Source of the DNA: Bacteroidota bacterium
GTDB lineage: Bacteria; Bacteroidota; Bacteroidia; Chitinophagales; Saprospiraceae
DNA: 64,000 nucleotides
Reading direction: 5' to 3'
Assembly (NCBI GenBank): GCA_018222965.1
Contig: JAAEZH010000006.1
Location: 101,942 to 165,941 of the forward strand
Both the position numbers and the translations under genes were made by a program. Under the pieces are notes generated by a model, which saw only the letters and a program-made list of their open reading frames with translations, was not told where the DNA came from and searched no databases. Shown here piece after piece: positions 1 through 8,872 of the stretch. The number at the start of each line of letters is the position of its first letter. Within the stretch, counting starts at the first letter, position 1.

Positions 1-1101
1 CCCGACGATCTCCAAAAAGTAAAATCCGGATGGCAAATCGGAAGTGCTCAAAGTTGCCGATCGACTCATGTCCTTCCCTTGCTTGAAAGTCTTCCCACTT
101 AGATTGCTGATGCGCCATGCAAACTCGGCCTCCCGATTGAGCTGTATAAAAAGCTGCTCCTTCACCGGATTGGGAAAGATCTGAATTTTAGGTGCGGGTG
201 TCAGAGAAGTTGTACGCACTGTCTTGGCAATAATCAGGCTGTCCTTTTGCACCCCCAGGTCGATGACCTGCTCCCCAAGATTAATGAGCAGTCGCTGCGG
301 GATGTCGACCTCCAGGGTGTCAAAATCCTGTCCCTGCAGAATCATGTCCTCAATGATGATCCCTAGTTTTCCGATCGGACGGCTCATGCTCAATGCAGGA
401 GTTCCGCGGCCGGAGGTAGCGATCTCGACAAGGCCTTCCCCCGGAGAACGCCAACCTTCGGCGAAAGCCGTTGCTGCCGCCACATGCATGAGATCGGTGG
501 CGGTGGGTGTTGGTTCGAAAAAAGTTTGGCTGTCATCAGTAAGCGTTCCGTCAAAGCTGATCGTAAAGGCCATGGCCAGCGCAGAAGCTGTCGGCGGCAT
601 GCTGGCGGGATAGACGTAATCGATAAATAGAATAGCCGTGTCGCCTTCGAGTACCGTGTTTTCCTGGAAAGTTAGTTGGAGATAGGGCACTTCCACGACC
701 GGGAAAGTGTCTGGTAAAACCCAGGGCATTGGCGGCGGGATAGACACATTTTGCAGGCTGTCGTAATTGAGCGGAATAGCATCAATATCGAGGCTGTCGA
801 TAATGCCATTTCCGTCGGCATCAACAAAGCCCAGGTCAATACCACTCAAAGGGAGCGTGGTAGCCCAGGGCGTATTTTCCTGAGGGGTCCAGACCAGGCT
901 TGCGCCGAATCTTTCGGGGCCTTCCATGCCGTAGGCTACGCCAATTGGCAGCAGGTCAAAATGATTGGCAGTACCGTCGTTGTTGGTGTCGCCGGGAAAC
1001 ATGAGTTGGCTGTATCCGGATAATGGAAGCAGGAGAAAGAGGGCCGGGAAGGCAATGGCAGAAAGTGTAACTTTAGGAAGGTTTATTTGGTGTTTATGCA
1101 T
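1..1101 (-). CDS. T9SS-sorted secreted protein with dockerin-like loops, partial
   Basis: Secreted protein whose 3' end runs off the left edge; 367 codons are visible. An N-terminal signal peptide covers about residues 1-32 and ends LSGYSQ. Two calcium-loop-like segments follow: GDTNNDGTANHFD near residue 36 and DADGNGIIDSLD near residue 85. These fit the DxNxDG pattern of dockerin or EF-hand loops. The visible C-terminus (IQIFPNPVKEQLFIQL onward) is a typical type A T9SS sorting domain, so export to the cell surface by type IX secretion is expected. The middle resembles no family I can name. The start is fixed because no in-frame start lies further upstream; this ATG shares a 6-bp palindrome with the divergent neighbour's ATG. 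The substrate is unknown. Confidence 0.85.
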   Translation of the reverse strand, partial: MHKHQINLPKVTLSAIAFPALFLLLPLSGYSQLMFPGDTNNDGTANHFDLLPIGVAYGMEGPERFGASLVWTPQENTPWATTLPLSGIDLGFVDADGNGIIDSLDIDAIPLNYDSLQNVSIPPPMPWVLPDTFPVVEVPYLQLTFQENTVLEGDTAILFIDYVYPASMPPTASALAMAFTISFDGTLTDDSQTFFEPTPTATDLMHVAAATAFAEGWRSPGEGLVEIATSGRGTPALSMSRPIGKLGIIIEDMILQGQDFDTLEVDIPQRLLINLGEQVIDLGVQKDSLIIAKTVRTTSLTPAPKIQIFPNPVKEQLFIQLNREAEFAWRISNLSGKTFKQGKDMSRSATLSTSDLPSGFYFLEIVG

Positions 1102-2511
1102 GATAGTAAATTGATTCGGTTGTTGCGAAAACTGTCCGGCCGCGAGCGGCAGGCTTTCCATTTATTTATGCGGTCCCCGTATTTTAACCGGAGCGAAGAA
1201 CTCTTGCATTTTCATGAGTGGCTGGAGCATTTTGCCCCTGCTTACTCCGATCCGGCATTGGAGCGCGATCAGGTACTGAGCCATTTGCCTATGCTGGAAA
1301 ATCAAGTCTCTAAGCTGAATTATTATCAAAATCAGTTGCTCAAGCAGGCCGAACTTTTTCTGGTTGTCGAAGACCTGAAATCCGACTCTCCCGAGTTGCA
1401 TTTTCGAAAACTGGAAACTTTTGATGCGCTGGGCCTGGATTCGCATTACCAAAGCCTGTACAAAAAGAGCCTCCGGGAATTGGAAACTGCCAAAATGCTC
1501 GACCCGGAATTGCCCGATCTCCTGGCTCGCCTATTGCGGTTAAATCTCGCACACACCGAAGGTTTCAAGCGGGATATCAGTCCGGAACTACAAGCTGCTT
1601 CCGATGCACTCGATATTGCCTACCTCATCCGCAGAAGTCGATTTTCGCTGGCAATGGAAACCTATGCCCGGGTATTTAATGCCCGTTATAAATACCAGAT
1701 AGACCTCGAATTGTTACTACAGGCACTGGAATCAAATCGCCCGGCACATCCGCTTTTGGAAATCTATTTTCACGCACTCCGGCTGATAAAAGATACCACA
1801 AACTCAACTTCCTACCAGGCACTGAAGCAAATACTGAAAGATTTTAAAGATCGTTTGCCAGAAGATGATCTCCGGGATTTGTATCGCCACCTCATCAACT
1901 ATTGCACCCGCCAGATCAATGTGCTGGATGACAGTAGTTTTCACCGGGAAGTACTGGACATTAATAAGTACCTCCTGGCAGAAGGCTTGTTGCTTGAAGA
2001 AGGCGTGCTGGCTCCCTGGCGGTATTCCAATATCGTCACCGCCGGACTCAAAGCCGGCTCGACTGACTGGACATTCGATTTCATCAAAAAGCAGAAGGAC
2101 TTCCTGCCTGAGGCTTATCAGGAGAACCTGTACAAATACAACCTGGGGCATTACTATTTTGCGACCAATCAACTCGACAAAGCCCAAACTATTCTCAATC
2201 AGGTCGAGCTCAACGACCTGCTGCTTTCCATCAGCACCCGCAACCTGTTGGCCAAGGTGTATTTCCTACAGGGAGAAACGGAGTTGCTCCTTCAGTTTCT
2301 GGAAAACTACCGCATCTACATCTACCGCCAGGAATCCATTTCTGACCCCATTCGCGAGAAAGTCAAAAACTTCATAGCTTATCTGAGGAAGATCGCCGAT
2401 CCGCGCCCGCCTTTCAAAGAATACCTTCGGGAACTGGCAGAAGAACTGGAAGCAGAAGAAGCGGTGTTGGAGAAGAATTGGTTGAAGGAGGTGGTTTCTC
2501 CCTCCCTCTGA
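1096..2511 (+). CDS. Large alpha-helical TPR-like protein of unknown function
   Basis: Encodes 471 aa, almost entirely predicted helix, with no signal peptide and no membrane segment, so probably cytoplasmic. The opening, KLIRLLRKLSGRERQAF then SPYFNRSE, is typical of a Bacteroidota-restricted family of helical-repeat proteins annotated as hypothetical or TPR-like. The segment around residues 340-400 (YKYNLGHYYFATNQLDKAQ) reads like a tetratricopeptide repeat, suggesting a protein-binding scaffold. ATG at 1096 is preferred over in-frame TTG 1087 and GTG 1090 because the conserved family N-terminus begins there. The gene is divergent from the T9SS gene and convergent with the 5-oxoprolinase gene. 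No catalytic motif is visible. Confidence 0.85.
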   Translation: MHDSKLIRLLRKLSGRERQAFHLFMRSPYFNRSEELLHFHEWLEHFAPAYSDPALERDQVLSHLPMLENQVSKLNYYQNQLLKQAELFLVVEDLKSDSPELHFRKLETFDALGLDSHYQSLYKKSLRELETAKMLDPELPDLLARLLRLNLAHTEGFKRDISPELQAASDALDIAYLIRRSRFSLAMETYARVFNARYKYQIDLELLLQALESNRPAHPLLEIYFHALRLIKDTTNSTSYQALKQILKDFKDRLPEDDLRDLYRHLINYCTRQINVLDDSSFHREVLDINKYLLAEGLLLEEGVLAPWRYSNIVTAGLKAGSTDWTFDFIKKQKDFLPEAYQENLYKYNLGHYYFATNQLDKAQTILNQVELNDLLLSISTRNLLAKVYFLQGETELLLQFLENYRIYIYRQESISDPIREKVKNFIAYLRKIADPRPPFKEYLRELAEELEAEEAVLEKNWLKEVVSPSL

Positions 2512-2571
2512 GCGGGAGCTGTCCGATCCGATGGCTATCGGGACGGGCTGAGGGGGAGAGACGATTACGTT

Positions 2572-5500
2572 TTACATTTCCTCCTCCCACCCACCGCCTC
2601 CCGGCGTCTCCAACCGGATCCGATCACCGGCTTCCAGTTGGCGGCTTTCGATGCCGGAGAGCCGGATTTTCTCTCCGTCTTTTTTGATCAACCACTGCTC
2701 GCCGACCATCCCGGGGTCTCCCCCTTTTTTACCGTAAGGTGCTTCTTTTCGGTGTTGAGAAATGAGTGTCCAGGTGACGGGCTCGAGAAATTCTATCTCC
2801 CGAACGATGCCATTTCCGCCGGACCATTTGCCTTTGCCACCCGAATTTTTTCGGATGGAAAATTCGCACAAACGCACTGGATAGCGCTTCTCCAGAACCT
2901 CCGGATCGGTGATTCGGGTATTGGTCATGTGCTGGTGTACGGCATCTCGTCCGGCAAATCCGGGGCCGGCACCGCTGCCCCCTCCGATGGTTTCGTAATA
3001 ACCAAAACGATCATTGCCAAACAGGAAGTTATTCATGGTCCCCTGTCCGCAGGCGGCCAGATCGAATGGGTACAAAAGGGCATCGGTGAGGCGCTGGCTG
3101 ACTTCGGTATTTCCTCCAACTACTGCCGGACAATCGAGCGGATCATCCGGGAAAGTCGGATGGAGAAAGGACTCGGGCAGGATGATATCTACCGGTTCCA
3201 AAAGTCCTTCATTGAGCGGAATGCGATCCTGGCAAAGCACCCGAAGTACATATAATATGGCACTGTAAACAATCGACCTGTTGGCGTTCAAATTACCGGG
3301 ATGCACCCCGCTGCTTCCACTAAAATCAAAAGAAATTTGGGCGTTTTTAATTTTAATCTTGAGCTGAATTTTGTGCCCGTCATCGAGCTTTTCGCTGGCT
3401 TCCCATTGGCCCTCACCGATTCGTTGGAGCGCTCGTTGCAGCGCTTTTTCTGCCTGTCGGCGAATGCCATCCATGTAGGTTTTGACCCTGGGTAACCCGT
3501 GAGCATCCACCAGTGCTTTGAGATTCTGCTGCCCCTTTTGCAGGGAAGCAACGCCTGCCCGGATGTCTGCCAGATTCTCAGCAATGGATCGAGATGGATA
3601 GGTTGCCTGATTGAAAATGGACTTCAGTTTTTGGATATCCAATTTTCCGTTTTGGGCAATGATCGTTGGCGGAATGACCACGCCTTCCTCTGCCAGGTTT
3701 TTGGCGTCGGGTGGCATAGATCCCGGACTTTTACCCCCGATTTCTGCATGATGAGCCCGATTGATCACATAAGCTGCCAGTTGTTTTTGGGAGTCATAAA
3801 CCGGGGCGAGCAAAGTAACATCGGGCAGATGCGATCCCCCGTATTTTGGATGGTTGGTGATTAAGATTTCTCCTTCCTGCACCGGACAGGCAGCCAGGCT
3901 AAGCCGGGCGCAGATACCAAGACTCCCAAGGTGTACCGGAATGTGCGGCGCATTAACGAGCAGATACCCGTCGGGATCAAGTAAGCCACAGGAAAAGTCG
4001 AGCCGCTCGCGAATGTTGACTGAGAAGGCGGTGCGTTGCAGCATGGCTCCCATCTCCCGCGCAATGGCGGTAAATCGATTGGTAAACAACTCCAGTTGAA
4101 TCGCTTCCCCGGTTTCCTTACTTTGTTTGCTTTCCCGATGTTGTTTGACCAGCACGTCGCCAAAGTCGGTCATCTCCAATTCCCAGCCGGGCTCAATGAA
4201 TGCGGTAGAAAACGGACTGGTCAATATGCAGGGGCCTTTTATTTGCTGTCCGCTTGAAAGAGAGGCCCAGGGAATGATCTTTTGATCTCCTGATTTTTTT
4301 GCCCTTTCGGGCGAATGTTTTTCCGGGTCGGTCTCCGCTTTGGGACCGGCTGCCAACACGCGTATCTCGACTACTTCAAGCTGCCCATCCGGGATATGCC
4401 CGTATCGGTTTTGATACTTTTCGCGGAAGCGGGATAAAGATTTTTCGGGTCCTTCCCAGTCAATTTCCAGGCTGTCGTTTTGTCCGCGGAAGCGAAGGAG
4501 CCCCACTTCTTTTTGTATGCCGGCTTCCGCCGAATTATCTGCTGATTGAACCTGCTGCAATGCCTGATCTCGTAACTCGGAAAATTGATCTGAAAGGGAG
4601 GGCATTACCGCATCCCAGCTTTCCAGTATCTGTTTTTCGGCCCAGCGCTGAATGCGTGCCTGTCCAATACCATATGCACTGAGCAAGCCACCATCTTTGG
4701 GCAAAATGATTTCTCGGATGTTGAGTTGCTCGGCGAGTTTGCAGGCGTGCAATCCGCCTGCTCCTCCAAATGCAACCAGAGGATAATCGGCCGGGTTAAA
4801 GCCGGCTGCCACTGAAATACGCCGGATGGCATCGGCCATTTTTTCGTTGGCAATGCGCGTGAATCCTTCCAGTAAATCTTCCCGGCTGTAGGTTCCCTGA
4901 TTGTTTTCTATCAGTGTAGCGATCAACTGATCCAACTTCTGAAGAGCCGGATTTGGATCAATTGGGATAGGCAGTGATGCGGGGTCCAGTTTGCCGGAGA
5001 GCAAGTTGATATCCGTAATCGTGAGTGGCCCGCCGGCTCCGTAACAGGCAGGTCCGGGAGAAGCCCCTGCGCTTTCCGGGCCAACCTGAAGTCGACCGTG
5101 TTTGAGGTAGCAGATGGAGCCGCCGCCGGCTGCCACTGTTTCGATGCCGAGGGCGGGAACGAGGAGCTCCCAGTCTGAAGCTTCGCTCTGGTAATTGTAG
5201 TCGAATGCCTGATTGTAGTGGGCAGTATCGGTACTGGTGCCCCCCATGTCAAAGCTGAGCATGCGCTCAAAATCATGTCTTTGGGCGATGCTTTGAGCAC
5301 CAACAACGCCACCGGCTGGTCCGCTAAGCAGGCTGTCGACCGGGCGGAAATTCTTTTGAGGCCACAGGCCGCCCGCGCTGGTCATCAGGTACAGTTTGCC
5401 AGCTGAAATTTTCTCTTTAATGCTTTGAATGTAATCGTCCAACACCGGCTGGAGGTAGGTGTTAATGACTGTTGTCTGTGTTCGGGCCAGCAACCCGATG

Positions 5501-6327
5501 CCCGATGCGACATTCGCGGAAGCGGAAACTACTTTAAAGCCCGCTTTTCTCAGCGCTGCTTCCAGTAATTTTTCATGGGTCGGATTCAAATAAGCGTGCA
5601 TCAAAGAAATGGCAATGGCTTCCGGCTTGATCTCGCGGCAGCGATTGATGATGCGGTCGACTTCTGTAGTGGTCAGCGACTTGAGGACATGGCCATCGGC
5701 GTTGAGTCGTTCCTGCACCTCCAGAACCTCCGACTGGAAACGAGTGCGCGGCGGGATGTTGAGCTGAAAAAGATCCGGCCGTTGTTGATTGCCGATTTGA
5801 AGCAGCTCGCCAAAGCCTTTTGTGATAAGCAAGAGCGTTTTGGCGCCTTTGTGTTCGAGCAGGGCATTGGTTCCTTTGGTAGTACCCAATCGGAAATGGC
5901 AGGGTGGGATCGATTGGTTGAGCGGGGTAGCCGTGAGCAATCGGGCGGCGAGCACCGGGGCTTCTTCCCGGGCGGTTATTTCGGCGGTTGCGGGGAAAGA
6001 ATTTTGAAGAGGCTTGTCTGTAGTCAGAATGCCTGAAACCGGATCCAGCGAGCGAATAATGTATGTTTTTGTCTTTTTGCCTTTCGGCGAAAGCCGCAAC
6101 ATCCAGTCTGTAAAAATGGGAGGAGCAGGACTCCAATTGTGTTGGATGAGATATTTTCCCGGGCGGATTTCTTTTTGGATAGTTGCACGCAAAACACCAC
6201 TGCTGAGCACCTTGGTTCGAAGCCATTTCCCATCCGGGCTGATGGCGATGCAATCGGTGAATGTTCCGCCGGTGTCGGCTTGAATTTGCCAGATTTTAGC
6301 TTTCGTGTCCACCTGCACAAGGTACAT
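2572..6327 (-). CDS. 5-oxoprolinase (ATP-hydrolysing), HyuA-HyuB fusion
   Basis: A 1251-aa fusion of hydantoinase A (about residues 12-700) and hydantoinase B (about 740-1250), the architecture of eukaryotic OPLAH, which is about 1290 aa. 5-Oxoprolinase opens 5-oxo-L-proline to L-glutamate with ATP. Visible motifs are the N-terminal phosphate-binding ADTGGTFTDC, the second actin-like motif SFDMGGTSTDT, SGPAGGVVGAQ, and the HyuB hallmarks NIRERLDFSCGL and PVHLGSLG. The C-terminus is glycine rich (GGGGWEEEM), as usual. The protein is cytosolic. Most bacterial hydantoinases have separate A and B subunits, so the fusion plus motif order favours 5-oxoprolinase over N-methylhydantoinase, though substrate cannot be proven from sequence. 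It stands alone: no pxpA/B/C or glutathione genes adjoin it. It ends 60 bp from the convergent upstream gene. Confidence 0.9.
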   Translation of the reverse strand: MYLVQVDTKAKIWQIQADTGGTFTDCIAISPDGKWLRTKVLSSGVLRATIQKEIRPGKYLIQHNWSPAPPIFTDWMLRLSPKGKKTKTYIIRSLDPVSGILTTDKPLQNSFPATAEITAREEAPVLAARLLTATPLNQSIPPCHFRLGTTKGTNALLEHKGAKTLLLITKGFGELLQIGNQQRPDLFQLNIPPRTRFQSEVLEVQERLNADGHVLKSLTTTEVDRIINRCREIKPEAIAISLMHAYLNPTHEKLLEAALRKAGFKVVSASANVASGIGLLARTQTTVINTYLQPVLDDYIQSIKEKISAGKLYLMTSAGGLWPQKNFRPVDSLLSGPAGGVVGAQSIAQRHDFERMLSFDMGGTSTDTAHYNQAFDYNYQSEASDWELLVPALGIETVAAGGGSICYLKHGRLQVGPESAGASPGPACYGAGGPLTITDINLLSGKLDPASLPIPIDPNPALQKLDQLIATLIENNQGTYSREDLLEGFTRIANEKMADAIRRISVAAGFNPADYPLVAFGGAGGLHACKLAEQLNIREIILPKDGGLLSAYGIGQARIQRWAEKQILESWDAVMPSLSDQFSELRDQALQQVQSADNSAEAGIQKEVGLLRFRGQNDSLEIDWEGPEKSLSRFREKYQNRYGHIPDGQLEVVEIRVLAAGPKAETDPEKHSPERAKKSGDQKIIPWASLSSGQQIKGPCILTSPFSTAFIEPGWELEMTDFGDVLVKQHRESKQSKETGEAIQLELFTNRFTAIAREMGAMLQRTAFSVNIRERLDFSCGLLDPDGYLLVNAPHIPVHLGSLGICARLSLAACPVQEGEILITNHPKYGGSHLPDVTLLAPVYDSQKQLAAYVINRAHHAEIGGKSPGSMPPDAKNLAEEGVVIPPTIIAQNGKLDIQKLKSIFNQATYPSRSIAENLADIRAGVASLQKGQQNLKALVDAHGLPRVKTYMDGIRRQAEKALQRALQRIGEGQWEASEKLDDGHKIQLKIKIKNAQISFDFSGSSGVHPGNLNANRSIVYSAILYVLRVLCQDRIPLNEGLLEPVDIILPESFLHPTFPDDPLDCPAVVGGNTEVSQRLTDALLYPFDLAACGQGTMNNFLFGNDRFGYYETIGGGSGAGPGFAGRDAVHQHMTNTRITDPEVLEKRYPVRLCEFSIRKNSGGKGKWSGGNGIVREIEFLEPVTWTLISQHRKEAPYGKKGGDPGMVGEQWLIKKDGEKIRLSGIESRQLEAGDRIRLETPGGGGWEEEM
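6083..6095 (+). repeat. One of eight exact copies of iterated 13-mer TTCGGCGAAAGCC
   Basis: Exact 13-mer copies on the + strand begin at 457, 6083, 22865, 49401, 54693 and 56944. On the - strand they occupy 10104-10116 and 56563-56575. Three further copies match only the 9-bp core TTCGGCGAA or its complement, at 38791, 39711 and 49131. Copies lie inside unrelated genes in different reading frames, and in gaps between genes. About 0.002 copies would be expected by chance in this window. The core is close to a palindrome, TTTCG(G/C)CGAAA. Function is unknown; candidates are a DNA uptake, recombination, or highly iterated palindrome-type sequence. Confidence 0.75.
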
Positions 6328-6425
6328 TTATTGATGCGAATGCTGTTGGAAGACAAGCCGGATCTTTGCGGATCAAAGCAGCATTCAACTTTTTCACATA
6401 TATTGCAAAAATCATAGCGTGCTCG

Positions 6426-7304
6426 ATGAATCAAGCTTTAAATAGGATGGATTTTGGAGGACGGGCTCCGGAAGAGATGTTGGATGTTGCAAGGGAAGCA
6501 GACCGGCAGGGAGACGTGTACACGGCAGTAAAGATTCTTCGAAAGCTAATCAGGACGCAACCAGCCTGGGTGCCTCCTTATTGGGAATTGAGTCAGATTT
6601 ACAAGCGCCGCATGGAGTGGAAGCCGGTGATACACTACGCATTCTGCGTACTTGACCGGGAATCAGACCGCCGGGAAGCCTGGCAGGATCTTGGTTTGGC
6701 TGCCACGGCCATTGGAAAGCTGAAAACGGCAAAACTCGCCTGGCAGAAACTGGAGTATGCCCACCTCTTACGAAGCGAATCACGGGATACCATAGCACTC
6801 AGTTTACAGTCCGACCAGGGCACCGAAGTAGTGATGGCCGAACGGCTCGATCCGGTGCGTGGACGCGTAATTTCTGTTCCACAACCTTCTTCCGGATTTC
6901 GGTTTGATGATGTATTGTTGTTTGATTTACGATCGCCCGATAAGGTGGTTGTGGGAGACAAGTCCTTTCCGGTCTTCCGGGGATTGGAGCGCTTGAAAAT
7001 GGCGCATACACAGACCTTCTCGGCTATTTTGCATACTTCCGATCGGAAGAAACTCGATTTTTTGCGCAAACTTTGCCGCGACCGGGGCCTCGGTTTTGAC
7101 AATTGGAGTAAAGCCGAGCGTCAAACAAGCTGGGAACGACCCGAAGGCATGGAGTTTTACCGGGAATTACAGCAAGATCCGGAGTCTATTGCTTTTTCAA
7201 TCGTTGCACTGGCTGGTCGCAAGTCGACTACTGCGCTCGAGGTTTTACGTGCCTGGAAGCAAATAACCCTGGTGGATTACAACCGACTATTCCGTTTGGG
7301 ATGA
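6426..7304 (+). CDS. TPR-like protein of unknown function
   Basis: Encodes 292 aa from ATG 6426; an alternative ATG lies at 6447. Residues about 10-110 form three TPR-like helical hairpins (MLDVAREADRQGDVYTAVKI, then PPYWELSQIYKRR, then AWQDLGLAATAIGKLKTAK). The remaining 180 residues form a domain I do not recognise, with a basic stretch near the middle (SDRKKLDFLRKLCRDRG). The longer reading frame from 6366 adds a non-conserved extension that overlaps the divergent promoter region, so it was not used. There is no signal peptide or membrane helix. It is followed 17 bp downstream by a membrane protein gene on the same strand, possibly co-transcribed. Function is unknown. Confidence 0.75.
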   Translation: MNQALNRMDFGGRAPEEMLDVAREADRQGDVYTAVKILRKLIRTQPAWVPPYWELSQIYKRRMEWKPVIHYAFCVLDRESDRREAWQDLGLAATAIGKLKTAKLAWQKLEYAHLLRSESRDTIALSLQSDQGTEVVMAERLDPVRGRVISVPQPSSGFRFDDVLLFDLRSPDKVVVGDKSFPVFRGLERLKMAHTQTFSAILHTSDRKKLDFLRKLCRDRGLGFDNWSKAERQTSWERPEGMEFYRELQQDPESIAFSIVALAGRKSTTALEVLRAWKQITLVDYNRLFRLG

Positions 7305-7321
7305 GACTGAAACGATAATTT

Positions 7322-7927
7322 ATGCGCAGCCTAAACCGTCTCCATTTTTTCTCCGGCATTTTTCTGTGTGTTTTTATTAGTCTGCATCTTTTTAATCACC
7401 TCTTAGTCTTTTTTGACCCAGAAACACACATCCGGTTCATGGAGATCCTCCGGGTAGTTTACCGGAATATAGTGGTGGAGGTTTTGCTTATTGGAGCAGT
7501 TTATTTGCAAATCTATTCCGGACTAAAGTTGTTGAAAAACAAGTGGCGCTTGCGCAAGCGAAAGCGCATCATTTTTTATCAGTTGATTACCGGCTTTTAC
7601 TTATCCTTTTTCCTGGTAATACATACTTCAGCAATATTCGCCGGAAGGCTAATCTTTGACCTCGACACCAATTTGTACTTTGGAGCCGCGGGCATAAATC
7701 GTTTTCCGCTGAATTTGTTTTTTATTCCATACTATTTTCTGGCAACCATAGCTGTTTTTTGGCATTTGGCCTGTGCGGTGCAGTTGAAAGCCGGTTCCAA
7801 GATTGGCGCCCGGATCCTATTTGTGAGTGGAGTATTTCTTGCGATTGTATTGATTTACGGACTAAGCAGTGGCTTTGCCGGACTGGAAATTCCTTCGGAG
7901 TATTATGTACCTTATGGCCTGAACTAA
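7322..7927 (+). CDS. Multi-pass inner-membrane protein, SdhC/cytochrome b-like
   Basis: Encodes 201 aa with about five hydrophobic helices. Helix 1 carries two histidines (LHLFNHLLVFF), helix 3 carries one (LVIHTSAIF) and helix 4 another (VFWHLACAV). Histidines in successive helices are the pattern of di-heme cytochrome b subunits of the succinate dehydrogenase/fumarate reductase type, so heme binding is a plausible inference but not proven. No SdhA or SdhB gene adjoins it. It lies between a TPR-like gene (17 bp upstream) and rlmF (48 bp downstream) on the same strand. It could equally be an uncharacterised Bacteroidota membrane protein. Confidence 0.7.
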   Translation: MRSLNRLHFFSGIFLCVFISLHLFNHLLVFFDPETHIRFMEILRVVYRNIVVEVLLIGAVYLQIYSGLKLLKNKWRLRKRKRIIFYQLITGFYLSFFLVIHTSAIFAGRLIFDLDTNLYFGAAGINRFPLNLFFIPYYFLATIAVFWHLACAVQLKAGSKIGARILFVSGVFLAIVLIYGLSSGFAGLEIPSEYYVPYGLN

Positions 7928-7975
7928 ACCAGAAAAACCCTGCACCCTCGAAACAAACATAACGACCGCTACGAC

Positions 7976-8863
7976 ATGGATGCACTCGCGGTGGTGCATC
8001 CTCCTTTAAAACCATTTCTTTTCGAATTAAAATACACGGGTCGTACCATCGATTTCTTCGATCAGGATGCGGTGAAAGCGCTCAATAAAGCCTTGCTGAT
8101 TAAGCATTACGGGATAAAGAAATGGAATATACCCGATGATTATCTGAGTCCGCCGGTGCCGGGCCGGGCAGATTATATCCATCATGTTGCCGACCTGCTG
8201 GCACTTTCCAATAATGGTAAAATCCCGAAAGGGCCTGGTGTGAAGATGCTCGATATTGGCACCGGGGCCAATGCGATTTATCCTATCCTGGCTGTCGCCG
8301 AATATAGCTGGTTGGTTATTGGAAGTGATTTCGATCCTACGGCCTTAAAAAATGCCGCCTGGATTGTAGATTCAAATAAAAAACTTATTGATAAAGTCGA
8401 GCTGCGCTTGCAGGAGCGTTCAGAGGCAGTTTTTGAGGGTGTTCTCCGACAGGAGGAATACATCGATTTGAGTATCTGTAATCCGCCTTTTTACGCTTCC
8501 GCGAATGAAGCTCAAGCAGCCAATGAGCGGAAGAATAAAAACCTGGGCAATTCTCCTTTCGCCAAAAAGCCCCGAAATTTTGGAGGCAAAGCCAATGAAC
8601 TGTGGACTCCCGGCGGAGAAGTTGCCTTTGTCAAGACGATGATTCGCGAAAGCAGGAATTTCCGAAACCAGGTGCTCTGGTTTAGCAGTCTGGTTTCATC
8701 CAGAGACAATTTGCCGGAATTATTGCGATCTTTAGAACAGTCCGGAGCGGAGACTTTAAAAGTGATTGATATGGAGCAGGGAAATAAAACCAGCCGTATT
8801 ATTTGCTGGACTTTTCTGAATCCATCGCAGCACAAAGCCTGGGCAGAATATCGATGGTCATAA
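7976..8863 (+). CDS. rlmF: 23S rRNA (adenine(1618)-N(6))-methyltransferase
   Basis: Encodes 295 aa. RlmF uses S-adenosylmethionine to methylate N6 of A1618 in 23S rRNA. The SAM-binding motif I is MLDIGTGANAIYP near residue 86, followed by an acidic strand-2 end (GSDFDP). The catalytic N6-methyltransferase motif is NPPFYAS near residue 168, and the family segment NFGGKANELWTPGGE follows it. The N-terminal ELKYTGRTIDFFDQDAVKAL block is typical of the family. The usual E. coli protein is about 308 aa, so this one is full length. It is followed 9 bp later by a secreted-protein gene, which may be transcribed with it but is unlikely to be related in function. Confidence 0.93.
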   Translation: MDALAVVHPPLKPFLFELKYTGRTIDFFDQDAVKALNKALLIKHYGIKKWNIPDDYLSPPVPGRADYIHHVADLLALSNNGKIPKGPGVKMLDIGTGANAIYPILAVAEYSWLVIGSDFDPTALKNAAWIVDSNKKLIDKVELRLQERSEAVFEGVLRQEEYIDLSICNPPFYASANEAQAANERKNKNLGNSPFAKKPRNFGGKANELWTPGGEVAFVKTMIRESRNFRNQVLWFSSLVSSRDNLPELLRSLEQSGAETLKVIDMEQGNKTSRIICWTFLNPSQHKAWAEYRWS

Positions 8864-8872
8864 TACCTTACT

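Noticed and set aside
5573..6253. Long - strand frame inside the 5-oxoprolinase gene
   Set aside because: It is an alternative frame of a well-supported gene on the same strand, with no domain or neighbour support.
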